From: Gammaproteobacteria bacterium
GTDB lineage: Bacteria; Pseudomonadota; Gammaproteobacteria; Steroidobacterales; Steroidobacteraceae
DNA: 62,862 nucleotides
NCBI GenBank assembly: GCA_003132025.1
Contig: PKWJ01000008.1
Coordinates: 6,985 to 69,846 of the forward strand
Direction of reading: 5' to 3'
Below are positions 1-9,873 of the stretch, piece by piece. The position numbers were made by a program, and so were the translations under genes. Numbering within the stretch: the first letter of the stretch is position 1; each line of letters begins with the position of its first letter. The notes under the pieces were generated by a model. It had not been told where the DNA came from and ran no database searches. It saw nothing but the letters and a program-made list of their open reading frames with translations.

Positions 1-1
1 T

Positions 2-1035
2 AGCGATGACGCGCTGGTTCTGCACGATGTGCGACGCGCGACCGTCGGTGGCCACCCCAGCCTCGGCAACGTGCTGCTAGGCTATGAGTTCGGAGCAGCG
101 CTGGCCGCGATTCCGAGTCAACACGTGCTGGTGCTGGTGGACGCGTGTCACAGCGGCACGGCCACCCGGACCTTGGCCCTTGGCAACCAGCGGCTCGGCG
201 AGACGTCCGGGGCGATTAAATACTTCAACTATCCTGGTGCCCCGACCGGCGTTACGCGAGGCCTGCGGACAGATAGCGGCGCCGAAAACTATGCCGCGCT
301 GTCGGCAGCACGCGATGATGAGTTCGCGATTGCAACGCAGCATGGGGTCTTTTCACTCTCGCGGTTGTCGATGCCATAGACCAGGCATCACGCGATGCGA
401 TAAATCCGACCGTCGAGCAACTTCAGGCCTCCACGGCGGTGTACATAGAGCAGCATACTTCGGAGCAGTCGCGTCATCATCCGATGATCGACGGCAATCA
501 GCGGCTCATCAAGGGGCAGCTGGATCTGATCCCGCTGCGCAACGGAAACGGGCCGACCTGGTCGGCGCTGGAAAGCCTCTCGAAGCAAGGGGAGTCACTG
601 ACGGTCACCGCGCGCGCCTTGGAAGTTGGCGTCGGCAGTCAGATCGTGCTTACCGCGGATGTGCCAAGGTCCGGGTTCCTCAATGTAGTCACGGTGGATA
701 GCCAGGACCGCACGACGGTCCTGTTTCCGAACCAGTTTTCTCCAACAAATGAAGTCGTCGCTGGCAAGTTTCAGTTTCCGACACCGAGCATGAACTTCGA
801 CCTGCTAGCGTCAGATCCTGCTGGGCCGACGCTGGTGTTGGCATTTCTGACCGATAGGAAAATCAACCTGCTTGATCTTGGAGTTGAGGGGCGCGATACG
901 ACGGGGAAGATGCAGCAGACATTTACCGAAGTCACCGCGCTCGCGACGCGCGCGATCTCGGTCGAAGCGCGGCATCATCAGGGCTTTGCGGCCGGCTCGC
1001 TGACGATTACCGTGAAACCGAAAGCATCGGCCTGA
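2..1035 (+). pseudogene. caspase-like (peptidase C14) protein with DUF4384-type C-terminus, 5'-partial and frameshifted
   Basis: The reading frame is open from base 2, so the gene begins upstream of the window. The first part carries the caspase-type strand and catalytic cysteine in LVLVDACHSG. At the T-run 350-353 the frame ends in a stop at 377-379. Removing one T restores a continuous product through AVVDAIDQAS and on to a C-terminal beta-rich domain that resembles DUF4384 (residues such as GFLNVVTVDS and TTVLFPNQ), ending at 1035. Such proteins are often envelope-associated caspase homologues of unknown substrate. Either the gene is a young pseudogene or one base was miscalled in the homopolymer; the sequence alone cannot decide. 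Confidence 0.75.
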
Positions 1036-1239
1036 GACCGTGCCGGTCAGTGTGCGACAAAGGGAAAAACTCCCGATCTGAGCCGGAATCCGTCATATTC
1101 GGAGGGTCGGCCGTGATTGAGCGGCGAAGGACTGCCACATAGAATGTTCGCCGGGCCCCACTCGGCTCGGCGGTTTGGGCGGTCAGATGTCCAAAATGTC
1201 TCTGGTAGGGATATATCGCAGTGCGAGCACAGGAGCAGA

Positions 1240-2619
1240 ATGCAGCAGCGCGCGACACCGGTTCGTCACGCAAGCCTCGTCATGGGACTCGTCGCCCTGG
1301 CGATCGGATTCGTACCTGCCGCCAAAGCGGGGCCGCCGAATGACACCAAGCCCTATGGGCTTACACATCGGATTGCCGCCAAGCCCTATCTGAACATGCC
1401 CGCTCGCGCAGACGGGAAGGTTCCACTACTGCTATCTCAAACCGGGGCGTTCAGCGATACCCGCCAGCGAATTCCCAGCAACGGGCTGATACCGTACGAC
1501 CTCATTGTGGCGTTCTGGTCTGACGGCGCCTCAAAGACCCGATGGGTTGCCATTCCAAAGGAAAAAATAAAGTATTCAGCGAGCGGGCAATGGATCTTCC
1601 CGCCGGGCACCGTGTTCGTGAAGAATTTCGACTTGCCAGTGAAGGCAAGCGACCCGAACGTGAAGCGGCGCCTGGAGACGCGCCTGCTGGTCCGCGACAG
1701 CGCGGGCGGGGTGTATGGGGTGACTTACAAATGGCGCGCAGACGAGAGTGACGCGGACCTGTTGCCCGACAGCTTGCACGAGGATATTTCAATCAAGACG
1801 GCGACTGGAGAGCCACGCCGTCAGACCTGGTACTACCCCAGTCGAAAGGACTGTTTGACATGTCATACCGCCGGAGCCGGCGGCGTTCTGGGGGTTAAGA
1901 CGCGACAGCTGAATCGCGAGATCACTTACCCGGCAGGGGTAACAGACAATGAACTGCGTAGCTGGAGCCACATTGGACTCTTCGATCAGGAAATACCGAT
2001 AAACGAACTGGATAATATTCCGACGTTGGCTGCGTCGGACGACACCACCCGCAGCCTGGAGGACCGGGCAAGATCGTATCTGGACGCCAATTGTTCGCAC
2101 TGCCACCACCCCGGCGGGACGGTCGCCTATTTCGACGCCCGATATACCACGCCGCTTGCACAACAGGGACTGATCGATGGCCCGGTTCTGATCGATCAGG
2201 GTATCGACAGACCAAGAGTCATCTCGCCGCACGACGTGTGGCGCTCTATTGCCTTTATGCGCGTGAATACTGACGGCGATATCAGGATGCCCCCTTTGGC
2301 GCGCGAAACCATCGACCAAAAGGGGGTGGCCCTGCTTAGCCAGTGGATTCTGAGTCTACCGGGCCGTGCAGTGCTGGATCCGCCAACGCTGTCGCGCCCG
2401 GGAGGCACCTACAACGCGCCGCTCGCGGTCGCGCTGCACGACAGCGAGCCCGGCGCAGCCATACATTACACACTGGATGGCAGCGAACCGGATGCCTCCG
2501 ACCCACTGTACCAGGCGCCAATCGAAATCACTGACACAAAAATTGTGCGCGCCAGAGCGTTCAAGGATGGCTTCACGCGCAGCATCACCGCGCAGGAGGT
2601 CTATACCATCGGGCCCTAG
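1240..2619 (+). CDS. secreted diheme c-type cytochrome (SO2930-like) with C-terminal chitobiase/hexosaminidase-type beta domain
   Basis: The product is 459 residues. The start at 1240 was chosen because AGGAG lies at 1231-1235 and the protein then opens with a signal peptide ending in AKAG; the frame also stays open upstream to a TTG at 1117. Two c-type heme motifs are visible, CLTCH at residues 205-209 and CSHCH at 285-289, and the layout (a long N-terminal beta region, then hemes) matches the SO2930 family of periplasmic diheme cytochromes. From about residue 381 a domain with PGAAIHYTLDGSEP is typical of the chitobiase/hexosaminidase C-terminal fold. The protein probably moves electrons in the periplasm. 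It converges on the beta-propeller gene, 14 bases away. Confidence 0.8.
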   Translation: MQQRATPVRHASLVMGLVALAIGFVPAAKAGPPNDTKPYGLTHRIAAKPYLNMPARADGKVPLLLSQTGAFSDTRQRIPSNGLIPYDLIVAFWSDGASKTRWVAIPKEKIKYSASGQWIFPPGTVFVKNFDLPVKASDPNVKRRLETRLLVRDSAGGVYGVTYKWRADESDADLLPDSLHEDISIKTATGEPRRQTWYYPSRKDCLTCHTAGAGGVLGVKTRQLNREITYPAGVTDNELRSWSHIGLFDQEIPINELDNIPTLAASDDTTRSLEDRARSYLDANCSHCHHPGGTVAYFDARYTTPLAQQGLIDGPVLIDQGIDRPRVISPHDVWRSIAFMRVNTDGDIRMPPLARETIDQKGVALLSQWILSLPGRAVLDPPTLSRPGGTYNAPLAVALHDSEPGAAIHYTLDGSEPDASDPLYQAPIEITDTKIVRARAFKDGFTRSITAQEVYTIGP

Positions 2620-2633
2620 CAGGCCAGCGACCG

Positions 2634-3728
2634 CTAGTGCGGGTTGGGCACGATAACGATGCCCCACGGGCTCTGCCCGGCCGGAATTCGCGCGATTTCC
2701 TTGTCGGTCTGCAGATCGACAACCGACACGTCGTTGGACAGCCCGTTGGCCGAGTAAAGATATCTACCGTCGGGCGAAATAATGATCCCCCACGGTCGAG
2801 TGCCGACCTTGATGCTGTCGAGCAATTCATAGCTATGGCTGTCGAGCACCGACACGGTTCCGGCGCGCCCGTTACTGACATAGATTTTCTGGCCGTTCGG
2901 CGCCGCCCGTACCCGAACAGGCCGCGATCCCGGCGGCAGGGTTATGGTCTTCACAACTTTATAATGCACCGTATCGATCACGTTCAATTGACCGACTGAC
3001 TCCGATGGGATGAATCCAATTCCTGTTCCGGGCAGGAAATCGACGCTGCGCGGGCGCAGCTGCACCGTGAAGTGCCCAAGCACTTTGTAGCTGGCCGCAT
3101 CGATCACATAGATCTCGCCGCCGGCCTCGCACGTTACATAGAAGCTCTTGCCATCAGGTGCTGTGGCGACGCCCTCGGGTTCCTGGCCGACAGGAATGAT
3201 ATGTGTCACTTTTCCGCTGGCGAGGTCGATGACGCTGGCAGTCTTGACGTCTTCATTGGAAACGTACAGTTCCGCCCCGGATTTACTCAGAGAAAATTCC
3301 TCAGGATCCGAACCCACGGCCAGCTTTCCCGTCAGCTTCCTTTGCGCGACATCGATCACGCCAATGCCGTCGGCGGACTTGTCTGCGCGCGCGTTATCGT
3401 CATCGTCGTCGTCCTGGCCCCTTTGGAAGATCGGATTGCCTTGTGCATCCAGCTTCGGCGGTGGCGCAATCGGAGTGCCGCTCATGGCCACATAGACCGT
3501 CTTGCCGTCGGGACTTACCTGAATGCCGCGCGGCCGCTTGCCGACTGGAAACGTGGCCGCGACTTTGAAATCGCTGCCGTTGATGACCGTGACGTCGCCG
3601 GATTTTTCGTTGGAAACAAAGATCTGATAATTCTGACCCGTTACCGTCTGCGCAGACAGTGTTGACCACGGGATCAAGGCCGGTGCGAGACCAATGAAGA
3701 GCCGGGCAAGGTGGTTACGGTTATACAC
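2634..3728 (-). CDS. periplasmic YVTN/YncE-type beta-propeller protein
   Basis: The product is 364 residues with a signal peptide ending near LSAQ (residues 24-27). It then repeats blades of the form PDGKTVYVAMSG, SKSGAELYVSNED, PDGKSFYVTCEAG, PNGQKIYVSNGRAG and PDGRYLYSANG, about seven in all, which is the YVTN propeller pattern found in periplasmic proteins associated with PQQ-dependent alcohol oxidation and cytochrome c metabolism. Between blades 1 and 2 there is an inserted loop with six consecutive aspartates (residues 106-111), a likely Ca2+-binding or simply acidic surface loop. The substrate is unknown. It lies downstream of the two-component genes on the same strand, 128 bases from them, and converges with the diheme cytochrome. 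Confidence 0.8.
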   Translation of the reverse strand: MYNRNHLARLFIGLAPALIPWSTLSAQTVTGQNYQIFVSNEKSGDVTVINGSDFKVAATFPVGKRPRGIQVSPDGKTVYVAMSGTPIAPPPKLDAQGNPIFQRGQDDDDDDNARADKSADGIGVIDVAQRKLTGKLAVGSDPEEFSLSKSGAELYVSNEDVKTASVIDLASGKVTHIIPVGQEPEGVATAPDGKSFYVTCEAGGEIYVIDAASYKVLGHFTVQLRPRSVDFLPGTGIGFIPSESVGQLNVIDTVHYKVVKTITLPPGSRPVRVRAAPNGQKIYVSNGRAGTVSVLDSHSYELLDSIKVGTRPWGIIISPDGRYLYSANGLSNDVSVVDLQTDKEIARIPAGQSPWGIVIVPNPH

Positions 3729-3856
3729 GCGAATGCTGCCTCAACGCCAAGCTGTGATTGCGGACGCAAGCATAAGCCATGCGTTCCTTAAATCGCCATT
3801 GCGACCTTGATTTCTCTTCCCGGCAGCTCCTGCTGTCGGGCGGGCCAGCGATGTGC

Positions 3857-4501
3857 TCATAAGCCCAATTTCTTGGCTATGCTCAAAAGCTGCACCGCCG
3901 AATCAGCACCAAGTTTCTGTCTGATTACCGATTGATGGTTGGAAACTGTCTTGGGATTGATCCCCATTGAGCGCGCGATATCGTTGATTGAGTGGCCCTG
4001 TACCAACTGGCGCAACACTTCAAACTCGCGCGCCGACAAACCGTTGCTGCCAGCGGCGTCCAGGGCGTCGGCGCGCAGAGCGAGGGCCTGAGCCACGGCT
4101 GCACTGAGATACTTCTTTCCGCTGGCGATGGTATGCACGGCTTCCACCAGCACACCGGGCGCACTGGCCTTCGTCACGTAGCCGAATGCGCCCGCCTGCA
4201 ATGCGCGTCTCGCGAAGATGGCCTCCTCATGCATACTGAAGATCAGTACCCGGGTGTCAGGCTCCTGGTCCAGCATCCGCCGCATGGCCTCGATACCACT
4301 CAAGCCCGGCAAAGTAATGTCCATGACGACGATTTGCGGCGCCAGCTTGCGGAACATCGCGTGCGCCTCGGCCGCGTCGGCCGCCTCGCCGATCACGACG
4401 ATATCGCCCTGACGCTCCAGTAGCCGCCGATAGCCTTCACGTACAACCGCATGATCGTCCACCAATAGGACGGTAACCACGACGTCCTTTGCGCCGGCCA
4501 T
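3857..4501 (-). CDS. NarL/FixJ-family two-component response regulator
   Basis: The product is 214 residues. The receiver domain shows the acidic pair D15-D16, the phosphoacceptor D61 in VVMDITLPG and the conserved lysine in GYVTKAS. A LuxR-type helix-turn-helix follows at about 155-200 (GLSAREFEVL, then INPKTVSNHQSVIRQKLG). It starts 2 bases after the stop of the sensor kinase gene, so the two are co-transcribed and form a cognate pair. The target genes are not shown by the sequence; the divergent TonB receptor and the propeller gene next to it are the obvious candidates. Confidence 0.93.
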   Translation of the reverse strand: MAGAKDVVVTVLLVDDHAVVREGYRRLLERQGDIVVIGEAADAAEAHAMFRKLAPQIVVMDITLPGLSGIEAMRRMLDQEPDTRVLIFSMHEEAIFARRALQAGAFGYVTKASAPGVLVEAVHTIASGKKYLSAAVAQALALRADALDAAGSNGLSAREFEVLRQLVQGHSINDIARSMGINPKTVSNHQSVIRQKLGADSAVQLLSIAKKLGL

Positions 4502-4503
4502 TG

Positions 4504-5466
4504 CTACTCCCTTTGTGCTGGCAGGGTGGCGCTGAACGACATGCCGCGCCCTGGCACACTCTGCAACAGGAACGCGCCCCCAGCCATCTCCACGCGTTCG
4601 CGCATGCCGCTCAAGCCGAAACCCGCGGTGCCCGCGCGCGGATCCATGCCGCGACCGTCATCGGCGACGGTCAGGATCAACAGGTCCGTGCCAGTGCGGT
4701 CTGACTCGCGTCTTTCCACCACGATGTCGACCTGCCGCGCGCCGGCGTGCTTATAGATGTTGGTCAGGCCTTCCTGGATCAGACGATACAGTGTGAGCGT
4801 CAGGGACTCATGCAATGCATGCAAGTCGCCGCGGAAAGTCAGGGAAAAACGTGTAGCCGGCAAACGCTGACGCCAATGATCCACACAATTCTCGATCGCG
4901 GCGGCCAGACCCAACTCATCAAGGCCCACCGGACGCAGGCGCCGGATCATGTCGCTCACCGCTCCGTGCACGTGGTCGATGCTGCGAATGATTGACAGCG
5001 ATGTAGTCACGGAGAACTGCGCGTCGCTGCCACCGCTTTCGCTGATGGCCACTGCATCGAGCTTGATCGCGTTGAGATATTGCCCCATCTCATCGTGCAA
5101 CTCACGCGCCATGTGCTTACGCTCCAATTCCTGTACTCGCAGATATTCCTGCGCCAGCTTGCGGTTTTCAGATAGCACGCCGGCAAGACGTGCTTCAGCC
5201 TGTTGCCTCGCTCGCAACTGACGCGCCGCCTGGCGATTTCGCCGCCACGACAGCCAGATCAGACCGATTGCAAGCACCAGCAATCCGATCGGAAGCTCGT
5301 CGAGCTGAATGTACTCCCAGTGGCGCGTGAGCGCGTACAGCGTCTCGGTGAGCTCGAAATGGGCGGCCAGGACGATGCTCAGGGCGGTAAGGGCGACGAC
5401 GGCTGCAGCCTCGGCTATCCCGTGTGTCAGTTGTGACACTGGCAACTTCGATTGCGATTCGCTCAT
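4504..5466 (-). CDS. membrane sensor histidine kinase, NarX/HisKA_3 type
   Basis: The product is 320 residues. Two hydrophobic segments at about 16-36 and 59-75 place it in the inner membrane with only a short periplasmic loop of roughly 20 residues. A coiled coil (about 78-118) leads into the HisKA_3 dimerisation box with the phosphoacceptor H124 in ARELHDEMGQYL. The ATPase domain follows with VADDGRGMD and GFGLSGMRERVE. The missing large sensor domain suggests it senses something in or near the membrane. It is the first gene of a two-gene operon with the NarL-type regulator and is divergent from the TonB receptor at 5605. Confidence 0.92.
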   Translation of the reverse strand: MSESQSKLPVSQLTHGIAEAAAVVALTALSIVLAAHFELTETLYALTRHWEYIQLDELPIGLLVLAIGLIWLSWRRNRQAARQLRARQQAEARLAGVLSENRKLAQEYLRVQELERKHMARELHDEMGQYLNAIKLDAVAISESGGSDAQFSVTTSLSIIRSIDHVHGAVSDMIRRLRPVGLDELGLAAAIENCVDHWRQRLPATRFSLTFRGDLHALHESLTLTLYRLIQEGLTNIYKHAGARQVDIVVERRESDRTGTDLLILTVADDGRGMDPRAGTAGFGLSGMRERVEMAGGAFLLQSVPGRGMSFSATLPAQRE

Positions 5467-5604
5467 GGCTCACCTTGCGGCATGGTCGATCTGGAACTCA
5501 TCACGTTCGGGAAAACTGCCCGATTCAAGCGGGAATCGATCTCTGGTCGGCTGCGTGGCATTCGCTGAGACTACGCGCATCGCGGAAAAACAAAGAGGGC
5601 TGCC

Positions 5605-7983
5605 GTGACCCGACTGTCCATCGCCGGGGTTTTTACATGTTATGCAATTGCGCTCTGGCCGGGAATGCCGGTGCACGCCGCCGATGTGTCTTCGGGCAAC
5701 AACGGCCAGGAACTTCAGACCGTGGTGGTGGAATCGACTGCGATTCCGGGCGTCGAAGTGGACGCGGACAAGATTCCAGGCAACGTTCAGAGTCTTTCCG
5801 CTTCGGACTTGAGTCGGGACGGAAGCGCCAACCTCACGGGAACGATGGATTCCCAGCTCGGTAGCATCAACATCAACGACACGCTGGATGATCCGTTCCA
5901 GCCCGACATCCTGTTTCGCGGCTTTGAGGCCTCGCCGGTGCTGGGCACCCCGCAGGGACTTGCGGTCTACCAGAATGGCGTTCGGATCAACGAGGCCTTT
6001 GGCGATACGGTCAATTGGGATCTGTTTCCGAGTATCGCGATCAATCAAGTGGCGCTCGTGAGCTGGAGCCCGGTGTACGGTCTCAATGCTCTCGGCGGCG
6101 GCGTCTCGCTGAGCATGAAGGACGGTTTCAGTTATCACGGCTCCGATGTGGAACTGTCGGGCGGTTCCTTCGGAAACCACGCCGCGGCGGTGCAGTATGG
6201 GGCGAACTCCGGCATCTTCGGCATCTACGTGGCCGGCAACGCGCTGCAGAACACCGGTTGGCGTCCATTCTCCGATGACTCGCTGCGCCAGTTGTACGCC
6301 GTAGCGAGCATTCGTACCGACCGCGCGTCGCTGGATTTAAGCTACACCCGGGGCGACAACCAGATGGACGGGCAGGGGCCCGCGCCGGTACAGGAAATGG
6401 CGGTCAACCGCTCGCTGGTATTTACCGGCCCCCAGACCAACATCAATCGGCTGAATTTTCTGACCTTGAACGGTTCCCTGAAACTCACCGACACCTGGTC
6501 GGTCCAGAGCCTGCTGTATTACCGTCAGTACCAGCAGGTAGTATCGAACGGCAACACTACCGATTACACCGCCTGCACGACTCCCGCCGGCGCGGGGGAC
6601 ATGTGCCAATCCGATGCGATGACCCAGGTCTACACGTCGTCGGGTCAGGCCATTCCCGATATCTCCGACGGCGGAACGGTATATATCGGAGAGAATGATT
6701 TCGAAACGATCAACGCCTACGGCCGCGGCGCTGCATTGCAGACCAGCGACACTGACACTATCTTCGGCCACTCCAATGTATTCACCGCTGGTGCGGTGAT
6801 TGACTATGCGGAGTTGAATTTTCTCTCCGGCGCCGTGATCGGAGTCATCAACCCGCAGCTGTTCGTAGAGCCGTCCCCCTGGACGGTCGATGTGCCGGAG
6901 AGTTCACCCTTCGGCGGCAACCCCGTGAACCTGAAAGGCGTCAGCCGGGATTTCGGCGCCTACGTGACCGACACATTTGATGTGACGTCAGCGTTCTCGG
7001 TCACGGCCAGCGGGCGCTATAACAGTGCGGCCATCGATCTGCAGGACCTCAATGGGACGGCCCTGACTGGCGATAATCGCTTCTACCATTTCAATCCGGC
7101 GATCGGTGCCACCTATAAAGTGCTGCCGCCGCTGACCGCTTACGCAGGAATCGCGCAGAACACCCGCACACCCACCGCGAGTGAGATCGAATGCTCTAAT
7201 CCGCTCACGCCCTGCCTGCTGCCCACGAACCTGGCCGGCGATCCTCCGAACCTGAAGCAGGTCGTGGCACATACGCTGGAATTCGGCGTGCGCGGCAAGG
7301 TGCCCGCCGCCTCGGTCGACGATGGCACGTTGTCCTGGAACCTGGGTGCATTTCGGACCCAGCTTGACGATGATATTTACGGCATCGCAACCTCAATCAG
7401 CACCGGCTACTTTCAGAACATCGGCGCCACACGGCGTGAGGGCATCGAGGCCGGCTTGAACTACCAGACCGTCGCCTGGTCGGCGTATTTCAATTACAGC
7501 TACGTCGATGCCACGTTTGAATCGCCACTGCTGCTGCCGTCACCATCAAATCCGTTCCAGGACGTGAACGGCAACATTCAGGTCGAGCCAGGCGATCATC
7601 TGCCCGGCATTCCGCAACACCGTATCAAGGCGGGGCTGGACTACAAGGTGCTGCCGCAGTGGACGGTCGGGGCGTCGGTGAGGTTCGTCAGCAGCCAGTA
7701 TTACGTCGGCGACGAGTCCAATCAGAACGCGCCGCTGCCCAGCTATCAGGTGTTTGGACTGCATTCGACTTATCAGGCCACCCGCTGGCTCCAGATCTTT
7801 GCCCATATCGACAACCTGCTGAACGACAAATATGCGACCTACGGGGTGTTCAGCGATCCCACCGGTATCGGTGCGCCGGGGGTACCGGTCAATGGCGTGA
7901 CCAACGGCCCCGGCGTCGATAATCGATTCATAAGTCCCGCCTACCCGTTCGCCATATACGGCGGAGTGCGAATTACCTTTTAA
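5605..7983 (+). CDS. TonB-dependent outer-membrane receptor
   Basis: The product is 792 residues from a GTG start preceded by the purine-rich GAGGG. A signal peptide ends at VHAAD. A TonB-box-like LQTVVVEST follows, then the plug domain (DILFRGFEASPVLG, YGLNALGGGVSL). The rest is a beta-barrel with alternating aromatic strands. It ends in the outer-membrane C-terminal signature GGVRITF with a terminal phenylalanine. It imports an unknown ligand across the outer membrane. Its start region faces the histidine kinase gene, so the two-component system may control it; that is inference from position only. Confidence 0.9.
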   Translation: MTRLSIAGVFTCYAIALWPGMPVHAADVSSGNNGQELQTVVVESTAIPGVEVDADKIPGNVQSLSASDLSRDGSANLTGTMDSQLGSININDTLDDPFQPDILFRGFEASPVLGTPQGLAVYQNGVRINEAFGDTVNWDLFPSIAINQVALVSWSPVYGLNALGGGVSLSMKDGFSYHGSDVELSGGSFGNHAAAVQYGANSGIFGIYVAGNALQNTGWRPFSDDSLRQLYAVASIRTDRASLDLSYTRGDNQMDGQGPAPVQEMAVNRSLVFTGPQTNINRLNFLTLNGSLKLTDTWSVQSLLYYRQYQQVVSNGNTTDYTACTTPAGAGDMCQSDAMTQVYTSSGQAIPDISDGGTVYIGENDFETINAYGRGAALQTSDTDTIFGHSNVFTAGAVIDYAELNFLSGAVIGVINPQLFVEPSPWTVDVPESSPFGGNPVNLKGVSRDFGAYVTDTFDVTSAFSVTASGRYNSAAIDLQDLNGTALTGDNRFYHFNPAIGATYKVLPPLTAYAGIAQNTRTPTASEIECSNPLTPCLLPTNLAGDPPNLKQVVAHTLEFGVRGKVPAASVDDGTLSWNLGAFRTQLDDDIYGIATSISTGYFQNIGATRREGIEAGLNYQTVAWSAYFNYSYVDATFESPLLLPSPSNPFQDVNGNIQVEPGDHLPGIPQHRIKAGLDYKVLPQWTVGASVRFVSSQYYVGDESNQNAPLPSYQVFGLHSTYQATRWLQIFAHIDNLLNDKYATYGVFSDPTGIGAPGVPVNGVTNGPGVDNRFISPAYPFAIYGGVRITF

Positions 7984-8103
7984 AAAAATCCAGGCAAGCG
8001 CGCCAGAGCGGGGGCGCGGCTGGATCTAATTGCGGATTGCATATGGGGCGTGCGAAGCTGAGCGCGCTCTCTGGCCCCATGCCGGGCTGATGATGGCCCG
8101 CAT

Positions 8104-9811
8104 ATGACCTTAATCCTGTTGTCATTCCTGGGAGGTGCACTGACCATTCTAAGTCCATGCATCCTGCCCGTCCTGCCCTTCGTATTTGCGCGCGCCGAAC
8201 AGCCATTCCTCAAAAGCGGGTTGCCGTTGCTCGCGGGCATGGTCGTCACATTTGCCGGCATCGCAACGCTGGCGGCCGTCGGAGGCCCCTGGGCGGTACG
8301 TATCAATCAATACGGCCGCATCTTCGCGTTGATCCTGCTCGCCGCATTCGCGGCCACGTTGCTGTCGCGGCACCTTTCCGATTGGCTGGCTCGTCCTTTC
8401 GTAAAACTTGGCAATCGACTGTCGCAGCCGGCTCTGGGCGCCGGCCCCGGGCTGGTGAATTCACTGTTGCTGGGTGTCGCAACGGGGCTGCTATGGGCGC
8501 CGTGTGCGGGTCCCATTCTCGGTCTGGTACTTACCGGCGCTGCACTCTCCGGGGCCAACGCCCGCACCACGCTGCTGCTCGTCGCCTATGCGGCCGGGGC
8601 CGCCGCTTCCCTGGCATTGGCGACCCTGGCGGGTGGCCGCATCTTCAAAACACTCAAAAAGTCATGGGGCAGGCGAATGGATCCGTCGCGGCCTGGGAGT
8701 CGCGGTGCTGGCTGCAGTGATTGCGATCGCATTAGGCTGGGACCGCGGCTTGCTGACACAATTGTCGTACACCAGCACCAATCGCATGGAGCAGTCGTTG
8801 ATCAATGCGATCAATCCGCATTTACCCGCGGTGTCAGGGGCGCACAGCGAGGGCGAACTGCCGTCACTCAGTGGCGCCTCATCCTGGCTGAATTCGGCGC
8901 CTGTGACGCCTGAAGCCCTGCGCGGTAGAGTTGTCGTGATCGATTTCTGGACCTATTCGCGCATCAACTGCCTGCGGTCGTTACCGTATGTTGAAGCCTG
9001 GTACAGCAGGTACAAGGATCACGGCTTGGTGGTCATTGGCGTGCACACGCCGGAATTTGCGTTCGAGCGGAATGAGGACAACGTCCGCCGTGCAGTAAGC
9101 GATCTTGGGATCAGCTACCCGGTGGCCCTGGACAATGACTACGCCATCTGGCGGGCGTTCAACAATCAATACTGGCCCGCGCATTACTTCGTCGATTCGA
9201 CCGGCCAGATACGCGGCCATAACTTTGGGGAAGGTGACTATGATCAGTCCGAGCAGATCATCCGGCAATTGCTGACTGAAGCGGGCGACACGAATCTACC
9301 GCTGCCCGGAACCGGAATCGCGGACGTCAATGGCGTCCAGGCGGCGGCCGACATGACCCACGTCCAATCGCCGGAAACCTACCTCGGCTACCGGCGTGCC
9401 CAAAGCTTTGCATCGCCGGGTGGCCTGGTGCACGACAGTCCTCACAGCTACCAACTGCCGGTGTCGCTGGCTCTGAACCAATGGGCGCTGGCAGGGTCAT
9501 GGGCGGTCGATCCCGAGAAGGCGGTGCTCAACGCGGCACCAGGGAAGATTGAGTTTCGCTTCTTCGCTCGCGACCTTCACCTGGTACTGGGGCAGAGCGC
9601 GGACGGCAAGCCGGTCCGCTTTCGCGTCCAGCTGGACGGCGCCGCTCCCGGCGCAAATCACGGTACTGACACGGACGCAGATGGATCAGGAATAATTCGG
9701 GAGCAGCGTCTCTACCAGTTGATTCGACAGTCCGGCGAGGTAGGCCGGCACGTGTTTTCGATTGAATTCGAGGATGGCAATGTGCAGGCGTATGCGTTTA
9801 CGTTTGGTTGA
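8104..9811 (+). pseudogene. dipZ: DipZ-type cytochrome c biogenesis/thioredoxin-like fusion, frameshifted and missing one redox cysteine
   Basis: The first 186 or so codons encode a CcdA/DsbD-type membrane domain with its two intramembrane cysteines (LSPCILPVLP and LLWAPCAGPI). Near the A-run 8656-8660 the frame shifts; reading past one extra base continues smoothly into GAGEWIRRGLGV, the conserved DipZ linker. The TlpA-like domain and a C-terminal carbohydrate-binding-like beta domain then run to 9811. Without the shift the protein would be about 568 residues, the normal length. The redox motif is YSRINCLR where DipZ normally has YSCINCLR: the first cysteine codon is CGC (Arg) at 8960-8962, one transition from TGC. 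Both defects argue for real decay rather than only a sequencing error. Confidence 0.85.
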
Positions 9812-9873
9812 TAAACGCCGTTGACCGTACAATGGCTGCGATTGGGCACCGTCCTGGCAAAGGAATTGCGGCG

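Noticed and set aside
84-701. 205-codon plus-strand frame overlapping the caspase-like gene
   Set aside because: It has no recognisable motif and a shadow-type composition (Arg, Ser, Gly rich); the caspase and DUF4384 motifs lie in the other two frames.
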